Part shown: piece by piece, positions 1 through 9,818 of the stretch
Layout of the letters: each line of letters begins with the position of its first letter
Numbering within the stretch: position 1 is the first letter of the stretch
Assembly (NCBI RefSeq): GCF_900107735.1
Contig: NZ_FNQV01000010.1
Span: 62,001-126,000 of the forward strand
Length of the DNA stretch: 64,000 nucleotides
Direction: 5' to 3'
From: Bowdeniella nasicola
Lineage (GTDB): Bacteria > Actinomycetota > Actinomycetes > Actinomycetales > Actinomycetaceae
Made by a program: the position numbers and the translations under genes
Notes under the pieces: model-generated
Databases searched by the model: none
Seen by the model: the letters and a program-made list of their open reading frames with translations, nothing else
What the model was told of the DNA's origin: nothing

Positions 1-1153
1 AGATTTCGCCGTCCGCGGGCAGGCGCGCAATCTCGTCGTCGACTGCATCGGAAATGAGCGAACGCACGGCCACAATCGCGGGATCGAGCCGCCGCTGATC
101 AAGGTCGCGGGCCAATTCTGCGGTGCCATCACGCACCAGATCGATCGCCCGTGCCACCTGATCGAAGCCAACGTCGGGCACTGCGCGGCGCACGTCGTGC
201 AGGTCAATGAGGCGCACGCCGGGCAACTTGCCGACGCCCACCTCAACATCGCGGGTCAGCGCCAAATCCAGCAGCACCACGTCGCGCGTCCCTCCGCCAC
301 GCGAGCCGTCACCACGCAGCGCCAGTGCGGCCCGCATGTCCGCCACGGTCAGCACGGGCGAACCGAGTCCCCGGCACGAGACCACGAGGTCAGCGGCCGC
401 GAGCTCCTCGATGAGCGCATCGGGCGCGATCGCGGTGAGATCGTGCCCCGCGGCAAACTGCTGGGCACGCCCGGAGGAGGAGTGCACGGCAATATTCATG
501 GCGCCGCGCTCGTGCAGCCCGGCGACGGACGCCCCCGCATACGAACCCGTCCCGATGAGTAGGACGCGGCACGAGGCAAGCGGCGGCACAAACTCTTGAG
601 CGACGTTCAGCCCGACGCCCACGACGGACCGACCCGCGGACGCCAGCCCGGTCAGGTGCGCCACCTTGCGGGAGGTACGAAGCGCCGCCTGCACGGTGCG
701 ATGGATGAGGGAGGAGGCCGTGCCCTGGCGCCCGGCAACGGTCAGCGCGCGGCGCAATTGGCCGGAAATCTCCCGCTCGCCGACGACCATCGAGTCGAGC
801 CCAGCGGCCACATCGAACAGGTGAGTGACGGCGTCGGCCAGGTGATGGGCCGTCGCATGGACGCCCGCGCGCTCGCCACCGCGCCCCTGCTCGTGGCGCG
901 TCAGCTCCGCCTCGACGTAAGTATCCAGCTCGCTCCAGTTCAGCGGTGCGGCGGTTTCTTCCACATCGAGCAGCAATTCCACGCGATTACACGTGGCAAG
1001 GGTGAGGGCGCCGCGAATAGGCAGGGCGGAATTCACCGCGCGCTGCGCGAGGCCGTCGACGGCGGGGGTCACCCGCTCGACGCCCGCGAGCCCGTGCACG
1101 CGGTGGTGGACGGAATACAGATGGAGCCCCACAATTCCGTCATTCAACCACAC
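1..1153 (-). CDS. hemA: Glutamyl-tRNA reductase, 3' end outside the window
   Basis: First committed step of C5 tetrapyrrole synthesis: NADPH-dependent reduction of glutamyl-tRNA to glutamate-1-semialdehyde, which HemL then uses. About 384 residues are visible and the gene runs off the left edge. The active-site segment TCNRVE lies near residue 50, a GEREISGQ stretch sits in the catalytic domain, a GTGSYAG nucleotide-binding loop follows, and a helical C-terminal part reaches the edge. I chose a GTG start at 1153 (first residues MWLNDGIVGLHLYS); TTG at 1147 is an alternative. It is divergent from hemE, with a 286-bp shared intergenic region. Confidence 0.93.
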   Translation of the reverse strand, partial: MWLNDGIVGLHLYSVHHRVHGLAGVERVTPAVDGLAQRAVNSALPIRGALTLATCNRVELLLDVEETAAPLNWSELDTYVEAELTRHEQGRGGERAGVHATAHHLADAVTHLFDVAAGLDSMVVGEREISGQLRRALTVAGRQGTASSLIHRTVQAALRTSRKVAHLTGLASAGRSVVGVGLNVAQEFVPPLASCRVLLIGTGSYAGASVAGLHERGAMNIAVHSSSGRAQQFAAGHDLTAIAPDALIEELAAADLVVSCRGLGSPVLTVADMRAALALRGDGSRGGGTRDVVLLDLALTRDVEVGVGKLPGVRLIDLHDVRRAVPDVGFDQVARAIDLVRDGTAELARDLDQRRLDPAIVAVRSLISDAVDDEIARLPADGEI

Positions 1154-1200
1154 CTGGCGCCTGGAGTTTTTCACGTCGCGTCAACATCGCGAAGCCCCCG

Positions 1201-1256
1201 TGTCGACAACCGCAACATTCGCGCCTTATCGGTTTAATCGACGATTGTTGTCGACA
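1201..1256. promoter_or_regulatory. Inverted repeat between hemA and hemE
   Basis: The 10-mer TGTCGACAAC at 1201-1210 recurs as its reverse complement GTTGTCGACA at 1247-1256, with 36 bp between. Each arm contains the palindrome TGTCGACA, and a third TGTCGACA lies near 1458-1465, just inside hemE. The position in the divergent heme promoter region suggests an operator for a dimeric regulator. I do not recognise the motif, so the function is inference. Confidence 0.4.
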
Positions 1257-1439
1257 GCTCGTGGCTAACCTCTCCGGCGCGCCGACGCTGCACCCGGCCA
1301 TCAGCCGCCAACTTTCGCGACGCAGCCCTTGATTCGCTGCCGCACTCAACGCCCGCTGCCCCACACACCCGCAGCCCGGATTCCTCGACACGGCTTCGGC
1401 TTTTATCGCGTCGTCGGGCACAATGGAGGCGTGACTGCC

Positions 1440-2561
1440 ATGCCCTTCGAGCCCCGTGTCGACAAAACTGCTGGAGCGCAATCCCCGGCCGCACCGCCCG
1501 CGCTGCTCACTGCCGCCCAGCGCCGCCGCCCCCACCGCATCCCCGTGTGGTTCATGCGCCAGGCCGGCCGCTCCCTGCCGGAGTACCACGAGGCGCGCGC
1601 CGGCACGGGCATGATCGAGTCCTGCCTCATGCCCGAACTCGCGGCCGAGATCACGTGCCAGCCGGTGCGCCGGCACGACGTCGACGCGGCCGTGTTCTTC
1701 TCCGACATCGTCGTGCCGATGAAGCTCGCCGACGTCGAGGTGGAGATCGCGCCCGGCGTCGGGCCGGTCTTTGCCGAGGCCGCCAACTCCCCCGCGGCGA
1801 TCGCGCGCCTGACCTCCCACACGCAGGCCGATTTCACGCCAATCGAGCAGGCGATGCGCCTCGTCGTCGACGAATTAGGCGATGCCACCCCCGTCATCGC
1901 CTTCGCAGGGGCGCCCTTCACGCTCGCGGCCTACCTCGTTCACGGCCGGCCGTCCAAGGACCACCTGGCCGCGCGCGCCCTCATGCACGCCGATCCCGCG
2001 AGCTGGGACACCCTCATGAGCTGGTGCGCGGACCTGTCTGCCGGCTTCCTGCTCGCCCAGCTCGGCGTCGGCGCGCGCGTCATGCAGCTGTTCGATTCCT
2101 GGGTCGGATCGCTCTCCGAGGCGGACTACCGGGCGCACGTCATGCCGTATTCGCAGCGCGTGCTCGCCACCGTCGCCGCCGCTTACCCCGACGTTCCGCG
2201 CATCCACTTCGGGACGAATACCGCGCACCTGCTGCCCGCGCTCGGCGAGGCGGGAGCGAGCGTGCTCGGCGTCGATCACCGCACCCCGCTGTCCGAGGCC
2301 GCCGCGCTGCTGGGCGGGCGCTACGTGCTGCAGGGCAACCTCGATCCCGCGCTGCTGTTCGCGGGAATTCAGGCGCTGCACGCTGGCGCCAAGCGCGTCG
2401 TCGACGAGGGCGCCGCCGCCCCGGGCCACATCGTCAACCTCGGCCACGGCGTCCCGCCGAACGCCGACGCCCAGGTCCTCACCGACCTCGTCGCCTATCT
2501 CCACTCGCTACCCGTGCCGCACTATCCGGCCGCCCCTGACGCTGCGGAGGCGGCGCGGTGA
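1440..2561 (+). CDS. hemE: Uroporphyrinogen decarboxylase
   Basis: Decarboxylates the four acetate side chains of uroporphyrinogen III to give coproporphyrinogen III. The protein of 373 residues has the family hallmarks: RIPVWFMRQAGRSLPEY near the N-terminus, the SDIVVPM stretch, GAPFTLAAYLV, and a C-terminal LQGNLDP plus NLGHGVPPN. ATG at 1440 is preferred because GGAGG ends ten bases upstream; GTG at 1431 is in frame but sits directly on that ribosome site. It is the first gene of the plus-strand heme operon and overlaps the next gene by four bases. Confidence 0.95.
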   Translation: MPFEPRVDKTAGAQSPAAPPALLTAAQRRRPHRIPVWFMRQAGRSLPEYHEARAGTGMIESCLMPELAAEITCQPVRRHDVDAAVFFSDIVVPMKLADVEVEIAPGVGPVFAEAANSPAAIARLTSHTQADFTPIEQAMRLVVDELGDATPVIAFAGAPFTLAAYLVHGRPSKDHLAARALMHADPASWDTLMSWCADLSAGFLLAQLGVGARVMQLFDSWVGSLSEADYRAHVMPYSQRVLATVAAAYPDVPRIHFGTNTAHLLPALGEAGASVLGVDHRTPLSEAAALLGGRYVLQGNLDPALLFAGIQALHAGAKRVVDEGAAAPGHIVNLGHGVPPNADAQVLTDLVAYLHSLPVPHYPAAPDAAEAAR

Positions 2562-4120
2562 GACCCGTCGTCATCGGCGGCGGCTTCGCGGGGCTCGTCG
2601 CGGCCTACGAACTCGCGCGCGCCGGCCACCGCCCGCTCGTGCTGGAGGCGCGCGGCTACACCGGCGGCCTCATCGCGGCGCTACCCGTCGCAGGCACGGA
2701 CATCCTCGCGGACATCGGCGCCGAATCCTTCGCGACGCGCGGCGGCGCAGTGGCGGGCCTCGCCGCCGATCTCGGCCTGTCCGTCGCCCCGCCCGCCGGC
2801 CGCTCCTGGGTGCTCGCCGCCGACGGCACCCCCATCCGTATCCCCGCCGGCATCCTCGGCATCCCCGGCTACCTCGATCCGCCGGGCACCACTGGGATCG
2901 ACGACGATCTACGCGCCGCCCTCACAACCGACGAACTCGCCCGCGCACTCGAAGACCTGACGATGGGTGGGGATATTGGCGCCGACTGCACGGACCTCGC
3001 CTCCTTCGTTACCGCGCGGCTCGGCGAAGCGGTGCTGACCAAGCTCGTCGCGCCCGTCGCCGGGGGCATCCACTCTGCGCCGCCGTCCTCGCTCGCGATC
3101 GACGTCGTCGCCCCGGGCCTGCGCGCAGCCACCCGGAAATACGGCTCGCTCATGCGGGCGGTCACCGCGCTGCGCCAGCTCCCCACGCCGCCGCCCATCG
3201 TCGCCCAAGTCGTTGGCGGCATGCACCTGCTCACGAGCGCCCTCGCGCGCGAGATCGTCGCGGCCGGCGGCGAGATCCGCACGCGCACTGGCGTCCTTGG
3301 CCTCCGGCGCGGCGCCCCCCAGCAAGGCGCGGGCCGGGATGACCGCGGCGAGGCCTGGCTGCTCGACGTGGCCGAGATGGCCCCCGCCCGCGGCCCGCAC
3401 CTGGAACCAGCAGGGCCGACGCGCGAGCTCGCGGCCGATCGCGTCATCGTCGCGTGCTCCGGCCCGCACGCGCTGCGCCTGCTTGCCGGGGCGCTCGATA
3501 TCGAGCCGTGGGACATGCCCGAAGGCTCGCCGATCGCGCACCTCACGATGCTGCTGCGCGCCCCCGCCCTCGATGCGGCGCCCCGCGGCTCCGGGATGCT
3601 CGTCACCAAAGGCGCGCACTCGGCAGCCGGCGCCCCCGTCGGCGCCAAAGCCCTGACCCACATGAGCGAAAAGTGGCCGTGGCTGGGCGAGGCACTGCGC
3701 GCGCAGCTTGGCCCGCACCATCACCTCGTGCGCCTGTCCTATGGGCGCCACGGCGAGCCCTACCCGCAGCCGAGCGTGCCCGCGGCGCTCGCGGACCTCG
3801 CGGCAATGACGGGCGCTGACCTGGCCGCATCCGATGTCCTTGCACACCGCCTCATCCGCTGGGACGGCACCCTCGCGCCGCCCACCCCGCAGCACCGCGC
3901 GAACGTCTCCGCCCTGACGAAGCGCCTCGCGGCCATCCCGTCGCTCGCGGCCACCGGCGCCTGGCTCGCTGGCTCGGGCCTCGCGGCAATCCTGCCCCAC
4001 GCCCGGTCCGCCGCCGCGTCACTCGGCGCCCCCACCCCCGTCGACGCAGCCACCCCCGTCGACGCCCCCACCCCCACATCGCCCGCACCCCACAACGCAA
4101 GGTCGCCCCGTCATGACTGA
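2558..4120 (+). CDS. hemY: Coproporphyrinogen/protoporphyrinogen oxidase (HemY/CgoX type)
   Basis: FAD-dependent six-electron oxidation of a porphyrinogen ring. Actinobacteria normally use the coproporphyrin-dependent route, where this enzyme acts on coproporphyrinogen III. The N-terminus has the dinucleotide-binding motif GGGFAGLVAAYELARAG followed by an acidic residue in VLEARG. A C-terminal GSGLAAILPHARSAA stretch closes the FAD site. The protein is 520 residues, somewhat longer than usual because of a low-complexity Thr/Pro/Val/Asp tail over the last 30 residues. It starts with GTG inside the hemE stop (GTGA) and its stop lies inside hemCD (8-bp overlap). Confidence 0.9.
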   Translation: MRPVVIGGGFAGLVAAYELARAGHRPLVLEARGYTGGLIAALPVAGTDILADIGAESFATRGGAVAGLAADLGLSVAPPAGRSWVLAADGTPIRIPAGILGIPGYLDPPGTTGIDDDLRAALTTDELARALEDLTMGGDIGADCTDLASFVTARLGEAVLTKLVAPVAGGIHSAPPSSLAIDVVAPGLRAATRKYGSLMRAVTALRQLPTPPPIVAQVVGGMHLLTSALAREIVAAGGEIRTRTGVLGLRRGAPQQGAGRDDRGEAWLLDVAEMAPARGPHLEPAGPTRELAADRVIVACSGPHALRLLAGALDIEPWDMPEGSPIAHLTMLLRAPALDAAPRGSGMLVTKGAHSAAGAPVGAKALTHMSEKWPWLGEALRAQLGPHHHLVRLSYGRHGEPYPQPSVPAALADLAAMTGADLAASDVLAHRLIRWDGTLAPPTPQHRANVSALTKRLAAIPSLAATGAWLAGSGLAAILPHARSAAASLGAPTPVDAATPVDAPTPTSPAPHNARSPRHD

Positions 4121-6146
4121 CGCCCCCCGCACCATCCGCCTAGGCACCCGCTCCTCGGACCTCGCCCTCACGCAGTCGAGCTGGGTCGCCGATTTGCTGC
4201 GCGAGCGCGGCCTGCGCGTCGAGCTCGTCCCCATCACGACGCGCGGCGACCGCTCCCGCCGCCCGCTGGCCCTCATGGGCGGCGTCGGCGTCTTCGCCGC
4301 GGCCCTGCGCACCGCGCTGCTCGAGGGCGAATGCGACCTCGCCGTCCACTCGCTGAAGGACCTGCCCGTCGCGCCCGTGCCGGGACTGACCATCGCCGCC
4401 GTGCCGGGGCGCGAAGATATCGCCGACGTCCTCGTCCTCGCCCCGCATCTCGCGTCCCAGCTTCGCTCGCTACATTCCGACGACGGGGACGCGCTGCTAT
4501 CGCAGTTGCCCGACGGCCTGAGGATCGGCACGGGCTCGCCGCGCCGCGCCGCACAGATCCGCGCGCTGCTGCCCACCTGCCAGATCGCCGACATCCGCGG
4601 CAACGTGCCCACCCGCATCGCGCGTGCCGCCGCCGGGGACCTCGATGCGGTCGTGCTCGCCGCCGCCGGTCTCAACCGCCTCGGAGATACGCTCGCCGAG
4701 CTCCTTGCCGAGCGCCTCGTCGTGCCGCTGCCGATCCTGCCCGCGGCCGCCCAGGGCGCGCTCGCCGTCGAATGCCGCAGCGCCGACGCGGCCGGTTCCG
4801 GCGTCTTCGGTTCCGCCCTCGCCGAGGCCCTCACGGCGATCGACGACGCGGGCGCCCGGGCCGTAATCGACGCCGAACGCGCCGTGCTCGCGGAGCTCGA
4901 GGCGGGCTGCGCGGCCCCCGTCGGCACCCACGGCGAACTCCTCGCGAGCGGGGATCTCGCGCTGACGGCGGCCGTCTTCGCACTCGACGGCAGCGAGACC
5001 GTTTCCGCCACGACGACGGGCCACCCCTGGGACGCGATCGCAATCGGGCGTGACCTCGCCCGCGAGCTGCTCGCCCAGGGCGCGGGCGACATTGCCGAGA
5101 TCGGCGCGCGCCACACCCGCGCCCGCTCCGACGCCGTGCCCGCGCTCGCCCCCACCACCGCGGGCCCCGAGGCCGGCCCGCTCGCCGGGCGTACCGTGTT
5201 CGTGCCGCGCGAGGCGGACGACCACATCGTCGCCGAGCTCCGCGCCGCTGGCGCCGCCGTGATCGCCCACCCCGTCACGCTCACCGAGCCGATCGACGTA
5301 GACGCCGCGGCCCTGGCGGCGAACCTCCTGCCGAGCCTCACGCACCTGGCGATCACGAGCCCGCGCACGATCACGCGCCTGGAAGAACTCAACCTCCTGG
5401 AGACGATCCGCGCCGCCGCTACTCCGCCCGAAGCCGTATCCTTGGCATCCACTAGTGGCGCATCCCCCGCCGCGGGTCGCGCGCCGCTCGTGATCGCCGC
5501 CGTCGGGCCCGCGAGCGCCGCGGCCGGTGAAGCCGCGGGGCTGCCGGTGACGATCCGCGGCACGCACGACGCCGCCGCCCTCGCCGCGGCCATGATCGCG
5601 GCGGCACAATCGCCCGAGCCCTCGGAACCGGCCGAGCCCCCGGAAGCATCCGCGCCTGGGGAACTCGCCGAGCCCGCGGCAGCGCCCCACGCCTGGCTGC
5701 CCGCCTCGGCCCTCGCCGCGCCCACCTTGGCCGACGCGCTCACCGCCGCCGGCTGGCGCGTCACCCGCACCCCGATCTACACCACGCGCACGCGCCCGAG
5801 CGCGGACCAGGACGTCGCCGACGCCTGGCACCGCGGCCTCATCGACGCCGTCGTCGTGACCGCGCCGTCCGTCGCCGCGGCCCTCGTCGAGCTGTTCGGC
5901 CACGCCGGCCCGGGCACGGCCGTCGTCGCGATCGGCGAGCCAACCGCTAGAGCGATCCGCGCCGGCGGCGGCCTGCTCGCCGCAACCGCCGTGCAGCCCA
6001 CTCCCGCGGCTATCTGCGCGGCCGTCGTCGACGCACTTCGCCCCGACGGCGAGCGCACCGGCGAGCCAGCCCACGCCGAAGCACCAGCCCGCACCGCAAA
6101 CCCGGAAACGACCGCCACCCCGCCGGAACCGAAGGAGCAGCCATGA
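4113..6146 (+). CDS. hemCD: Fused porphobilinogen deaminase / uroporphyrinogen-III synthase
   Basis: A 677-residue two-domain protein. Residues about 8-330 are HemC: IRLGTRSSDLALTQ at the start, AVHSLKDLP, TGSPRRAAQ, and the dipyrromethane-cofactor cysteine in LEAGCAAPVG. Residues about 350-650 are HemD, beginning AGRTVFVPREADDH and ending in the AIGEPTARAI region of the second Rossmann-like lobe. Fusion would channel unstable hydroxymethylbilane directly to ring closure. An Ala/Pro/Glu-rich stretch around residues 495-530 looks like an insert in HemD. The ATG at 4113 is inside hemY, and the stop overlaps hemB by four bases. HemC assignment is secure; HemD rests on weaker, position-based similarity. 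Confidence 0.9.
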   Translation: MTDAPRTIRLGTRSSDLALTQSSWVADLLRERGLRVELVPITTRGDRSRRPLALMGGVGVFAAALRTALLEGECDLAVHSLKDLPVAPVPGLTIAAVPGREDIADVLVLAPHLASQLRSLHSDDGDALLSQLPDGLRIGTGSPRRAAQIRALLPTCQIADIRGNVPTRIARAAAGDLDAVVLAAAGLNRLGDTLAELLAERLVVPLPILPAAAQGALAVECRSADAAGSGVFGSALAEALTAIDDAGARAVIDAERAVLAELEAGCAAPVGTHGELLASGDLALTAAVFALDGSETVSATTTGHPWDAIAIGRDLARELLAQGAGDIAEIGARHTRARSDAVPALAPTTAGPEAGPLAGRTVFVPREADDHIVAELRAAGAAVIAHPVTLTEPIDVDAAALAANLLPSLTHLAITSPRTITRLEELNLLETIRAAATPPEAVSLASTSGASPAAGRAPLVIAAVGPASAAAGEAAGLPVTIRGTHDAAALAAAMIAAAQSPEPSEPAEPPEASAPGELAEPAAAPHAWLPASALAAPTLADALTAAGWRVTRTPIYTTRTRPSADQDVADAWHRGLIDAVVVTAPSVAAALVELFGHAGPGTAVVAIGEPTARAIRAGGGLLAATAVQPTPAAICAAVVDALRPDGERTGEPAHAEAPARTANPETTATPPEPKEQP

Positions 6147-7141
6147 GCCTGAACCTGACCAACCGCCCGCGCCGCGCGCGCACGAGCGCCGCGATGCGCC
6201 GCCTGACGCGCGAGATCGAGGTGCGCCCAAGCCAGCTCATCCTGCCCGTCTTCGTGCGCGACGGGAGCGACGCCCCCGCGCCGATCGACTCGATGCCGGG
6301 CGTCAGCCAGCACACGCTTGACTCGCTCGCGGCGCTCGCCAGCGACGTCGCGAGCGCGGGCCTCGGCGGCATCATGCTCTTCGGCGTCCCAACCGAGGAC
6401 GATAAGGACGCCACCGGCAGCGCCGGCCTCGCCGAAGACGGCATCCTCAACCGGGCGCTCGCCCGCGTGCGCTCCGAGGTCGGCGACGCCACCGTCGTCA
6501 TGGCCGATACGTGCCTCGACGAGTTCACCGACCACGGCCACTGCGGCGTCCTCACCAGCGAGGGCCGCATCGATAACGACGCGAGCGTAGCGCGCTACGT
6601 GGAGATGGCGATCGCCCAGGCCGCGGCCGGCGCCCACGTCGTCGGCCCCTCGGGCATGATGGACGGCCAGGTCGGCGCCATCCGCGCGGGCCTGGATCGG
6701 GCGGGCTACGACGACGTCGCGATCCTTGCCTACAGCGCCAAGTACGCCTCGGCCTTTTTCGGTCCTTTCCGCGACGCCGTCGGCTCGAGCCTTGAGGGCG
6801 ATCGCCGCACCTACCAGCAGGATCCGGCCAACCGCCGCGAGGGCGCCTACGAGGCGGCGCTCGACATCGCCGAGGGCGCCGACGCCGTCATGGTTAAGCC
6901 CGCGGGCTACTATTTGGACGTCCTCGCTGATGTCGCCGCCGACTCGCCCGTGCCCGTCGCGGCCTATCAGGTCAGCGGCGAGTACGCGATGGTGGAGGCC
7001 GCGGCGCGCAACGGCTGGATCGAGCGCGAACGCGTCATCGCCGAATCGCTCACCTCGATCGTGCGCGCGGGCGCGGACCTCGTGCTCAGCTACTGGGCGC
7101 TCGAGGCCCCCGCCCACCTCGCCGCGAGCTACCGGAACTAG
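6143..7141 (+). CDS. hemB: Delta-aminolevulinic acid dehydratase (porphobilinogen synthase)
   Basis: Condenses two 5-aminolevulinate molecules to porphobilinogen. The 332-residue protein matches family length. It shows [10 protein letters not shown] near the N-terminus, the metal-site region [17 protein letters not shown], the first Schiff-base lysine in [14 protein letters not shown] and the second in [10 protein letters not shown]. The cysteines of the D-T-C and H-G-H-C segment suggest a zinc-type active site. It overlaps hemCD (ATGA) and is followed by a 56-bp gap before hemL. Confidence 0.95.
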   Translation: MSLNLTNRPRRARTSAAMRRLTREIEVRPSQLILPVFVRDGSDAPAPIDSMPGVSQHTLDSLAALASDVASAGLGGIMLFGVPTEDDKDATGSAGLAEDGILNRALARVRSEVGDATVVMADTCLDEFTDHGHCGVLTSEGRIDNDASVARYVEMAIAQAAAGAHVVGPSGMMDGQVGAIRAGLDRAGYDDVAILAYSAKYASAFFGPFRDAVGSSLEGDRRTYQQDPANRREGAYEAALDIAEGADAVMVKPAGYYLDVLADVAADSPVPVAAYQVSGEYAMVEAAARNGWIERERVIAESLTSIVRAGADLVLSYWALEAPAHLAASYRN

Positions 7142-7197
7142 CCCCGCCGCGCCCCGTCACTCACCTCGCCGACCCGGCCGAAAGGATCCACCGCACC

Positions 7198-8526
7198 ATG
7201 ACTAGCAACGATTCCCTGTTCGAACGCGCCAAGCACGCCATCCCTGGCGGCGTCGATTCGCCCGTGCGCGCCTACGGCTCCGTCGGGGGCACGCCGCGGT
7301 TTTACACCGAGGCGTCCGGCCCCTTCGTGCGCGACGTCGAGGGCACGCGCTACGTGGACCTCGTGTGCTCCTGGGGGCCGGCGCTGCTCGGCCACGCGCA
7401 TCCCGAGGTCGTCGCCGCTGTTAAGGAGGCCGCCGCGCGGGGCCTCAGCTTTGGCGCGCCGACGCTCGCCGAGGTGGAGCTTGCCGAAGCGATCACCGAG
7501 CGCGTGCCGCTGTGTGAGCGCGTCCGGCTCGTCTCGACCGGCACCGAGGCAACGATGACGGCGATCCGGCTCGCGCGCGGGGTCACCGGGCGCGACGTGC
7601 TCGTGAAGTTCGCCGGCTGCTACCACGGCCACTCCGACTCGCTGCTCGCCGAGGCCGGCTCGGGCATCGCGACGGCGGGCCTGCCCGGCTCCGCTGGCGT
7701 GCCGGAGGCGATCGCCGCGCAGACCCTCGTCGTGCCCTATAACGACGAGGCGGCGCTGCGGGCGCTGTTCGCCGAGCGCGGGCACGAGATCGCGGCCGTC
7801 ATCACCGAGGCGGCGCCCGCCAACATGGGCGTCGTGCCGCCGCTGCCCGGCTTTAACGCCTTCCTGCGCGAGATCACGGCCGAGCACGGCGCGCTGCTCA
7901 TCCTCGACGAGGTCCTCACGGGCTTTCGCGTGGGGCCCGCGGGCTGGTGGGGCCTGGAGCAGGCCGCCGCGGCCGACGGCGCGGCTGGGAGCGCGGGAGG
8001 CGCCTGGGCGCCCGACATCGTGACGTTCGGCAAGGTAGTCGGCGGCGGGATGCCGCTCGCCGCGCTCGGCGGGCCCGCCGCGATCATGGACGAGCTCGCG
8101 CCGCTCGGCCCCGTCTACCAAGCCGGCACGCTCTCGGGCAATCCGCTCGCCACCGCCGCGGGGCTCGCCACCCTGCGCCTGGCCGACCAGGGCGTCTACG
8201 ACCACGTCGATCGCGCGGCCGTGCGGATTCGCGGCGCGCTCGGCGAGGCGCTGGCCGACGCCGGCGTCCCGTTCACGATCAACCACGCTGGCTCGCTGTT
8301 TTCCGCCTTCATCGGTGAGGGACCCGCCGCCGATGGCGTCGAGAATTATGCCGACGCGAAGGCGCAGGACGCCGCTGCCTACGGGCGGTTTTTCCACGCG
8401 ATGCTCAAGGCCGGCGTCGCGCTGCCGCCGAGCTGCTATGAAGCCTGGTTCCTGTCCGCCGCGCACGACGAGGCGGCGCTCAGCCACATCGAGGAGGCGA
8501 TCCGCACCGCGGTGCGCGCGATCTAA
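7198..8526 (+). CDS. hemL: Glutamate-1-semialdehyde 2,1-aminomutase
   Basis: PLP enzyme that isomerises glutamate-1-semialdehyde to 5-aminolevulinate, the step after HemA. The 442-residue protein begins with the family signature [18 protein letters not shown], has [16 protein letters not shown] in the cofactor-phosphate region, and carries the PLP lysine in [17 protein letters not shown]. The ATG at 7198 follows a GAAAGGA ribosome site. A short Ala/Gly-rich insert sits near residues 258-271. It is the last heme gene of this cluster; no ferrochelatase or coproheme decarboxylase gene lies in the window. Confidence 0.95.
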   Translation: MTSNDSLFERAKHAIPGGVDSPVRAYGSVGGTPRFYTEASGPFVRDVEGTRYVDLVCSWGPALLGHAHPEVVAAVKEAAARGLSFGAPTLAEVELAEAITERVPLCERVRLVSTGTEATMTAIRLARGVTGRDVLVKFAGCYHGHSDSLLAEAGSGIATAGLPGSAGVPEAIAAQTLVVPYNDEAALRALFAERGHEIAAVITEAAPANMGVVPPLPGFNAFLREITAEHGALLILDEVLTGFRVGPAGWWGLEQAAAADGAAGSAGGAWAPDIVTFGKVVGGGMPLAALGGPAAIMDELAPLGPVYQAGTLSGNPLATAAGLATLRLADQGVYDHVDRAAVRIRGALGEALADAGVPFTINHAGSLFSAFIGEGPAADGVENYADAKAQDAAAYGRFFHAMLKAGVALPPSCYEAWFLSAAHDEAALSHIEEAIRTAVRAI

Positions 8527-8543
8527 CTCGCTAGGCTGGGGGT

Positions 8544-9818
8544 ATGCGTATCGGCTTTATTTCGCTGCACACGTCCCCCCTGGCCGAGCCGGGGCGCGCG
8601 GATGCGGGCGGCATGAACGTCGTCGTCAACCGCACGGCGTGTCAGCTCGCTGAGCTCGGGCACGAGGTCGAGATGTTCACGCGGCGCTCCGATCCGGAGG
8701 CGCCCGCCGTGACTGAGGTGCGCGAGGGGGTGCGCCTCATCCTGCTCGACGCGGGGCCGGCCGCGCCGCTCGCAAAGTCCGAGATGGAGCGCGCGATCGA
8801 GCCGTTTTCCGCCGAGCTGCGGCGCGTGCTGTCCGGCGGCGCGATTGGTGGCATCACGCTCGAGCCGCTCGACGTCATCCACTCCCACCACTGGTTCTCG
8901 GGGGTGGCGGCGCTGCCCGTCGCGCGCGAACTCGGGATCGCCCACATCCAGTCCTACCACTCCGTCGCGGCGCCGAAGAACGCCTCCTCGCTGGCGCTCG
9001 GGGAGCCGAGCGAGTCCGAGGGGCGCATCGACGGCGAGCGCCGAGTTGGGCAAGGCTCGGATCTCGTCGTCGCTGTATCGCATATCGAGGCGGATACGAT
9101 CGTTGCGCGCTATCGCGTGCCGGATGACAAGGTGCGCATTGCGCGGCCCGGCGTCGGCGTCGAGTTTTTCACGCCGCGCACGTGCCCGCCGCCCGAGCAG
9201 CCCTACCTGCTGTTTGCGGCGCGGTTGCAGCCGCTCAAGGGCGCGGACTTGGCGCTCGAGATGTTCGCGAAGGTACGGGAGCAGCTTAATGGTGCTGCGG
9301 GTGGCGCAGGTGGTGCGGACGCTGCGGGCGGTGCAAGTGGCGCGCTGGAGCGCTATCGCGGGCTGCGGCTCGTGCTCGCGGGGGCGGCGTCGGATGACCA
9401 TGACGCCTATCCTGACGAGCTGCGCGCGCAGGCCGAGCGGCTTGGCGTCGCCGATGCCGTCGACTTTGCTGGCGCGTGTTCGCGCGAAAAGCTCGCGTGC
9501 CTGATGCGCGAGGCCGCGCTGTTTGTGCTGCCGAGCTGGTCCGAGACGTTCGGGCTGGTGGCGCTGGAATCGCAAGCCTCGGGCGTCCCCATGATCGGGT
9601 GGCTCGGCGCCGGTGGGCTCGCCGAGGCCGTCGCGCCCGGCGGCCTGCTCATGGAATCGCGCGACGCCGATGACTGGGCCGAGGCGATCGTCCACCTGCT
9701 CGGCGACGACAAGCGCCTGGCGGCCGCGGGTGAGTCCGCGCGGGAGTTCGCGCTCGAGCACACGTGGCGGCACACCGCGACGGACCTCGTGTGCGCCTAC
9801 CAGGAGGTGCTCGCGTGA
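8544..9818 (+). CDS. mshA: Mycothiol glycosyltransferase MshA (GT4)
   Basis: Likely transfers N-acetylglucosamine from UDP-GlcNAc to 1L-myo-inositol-1-phosphate, the first step of mycothiol synthesis. The N-terminus, IGFISLHTSPLAEPG followed by DAGGMNVVV, is the MshA fingerprint within GT4. The HSHHWFSG segment, the LLFAARLQPLKGADLAL donor-domain entry and the E-x7-E-like SETFGLVALE motif support a retaining GT-B fold. A Gly/Ala-rich insert lies near residues 252-266. It overlaps the deacetylase gene by four bases, which strengthens the mycothiol assignment. Confidence 0.85.
   Translation: MRIGFISLHTSPLAEPGRADAGGMNVVVNRTACQLAELGHEVEMFTRRSDPEAPAVTEVREGVRLILLDAGPAAPLAKSEMERAIEPFSAELRRVLSGGAIGGITLEPLDVIHSHHWFSGVAALPVARELGIAHIQSYHSVAAPKNASSLALGEPSESEGRIDGERRVGQGSDLVVAVSHIEADTIVARYRVPDDKVRIARPGVGVEFFTPRTCPPPEQPYLLFAARLQPLKGADLALEMFAKVREQLNGAAGGAGGADAAGGASGALERYRGLRLVLAGAASDDHDAYPDELRAQAERLGVADAVDFAGACSREKLACLMREAALFVLPSWSETFGLVALESQASGVPMIGWLGAGGLAEAVAPGGLLMESRDADDWAEAIVHLLGDDKRLAAAGESAREFALEHTWRHTATDLVCAYQEVLA

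Noticed and set aside
4019-5770. 583-residue open frame on the minus strand opposite hemCD
   Set aside because: It is Ala/Ser/Arg-rich shadow coding of a high-GC gene; hemCD on the other strand has clear conserved motifs.
5777-7117. 446-residue minus-strand open frame opposite hemB
   Set aside because: Composition is repetitive Val/Gly/Asp/Arg, typical of antisense of a GC-rich gene; hemB is certain.
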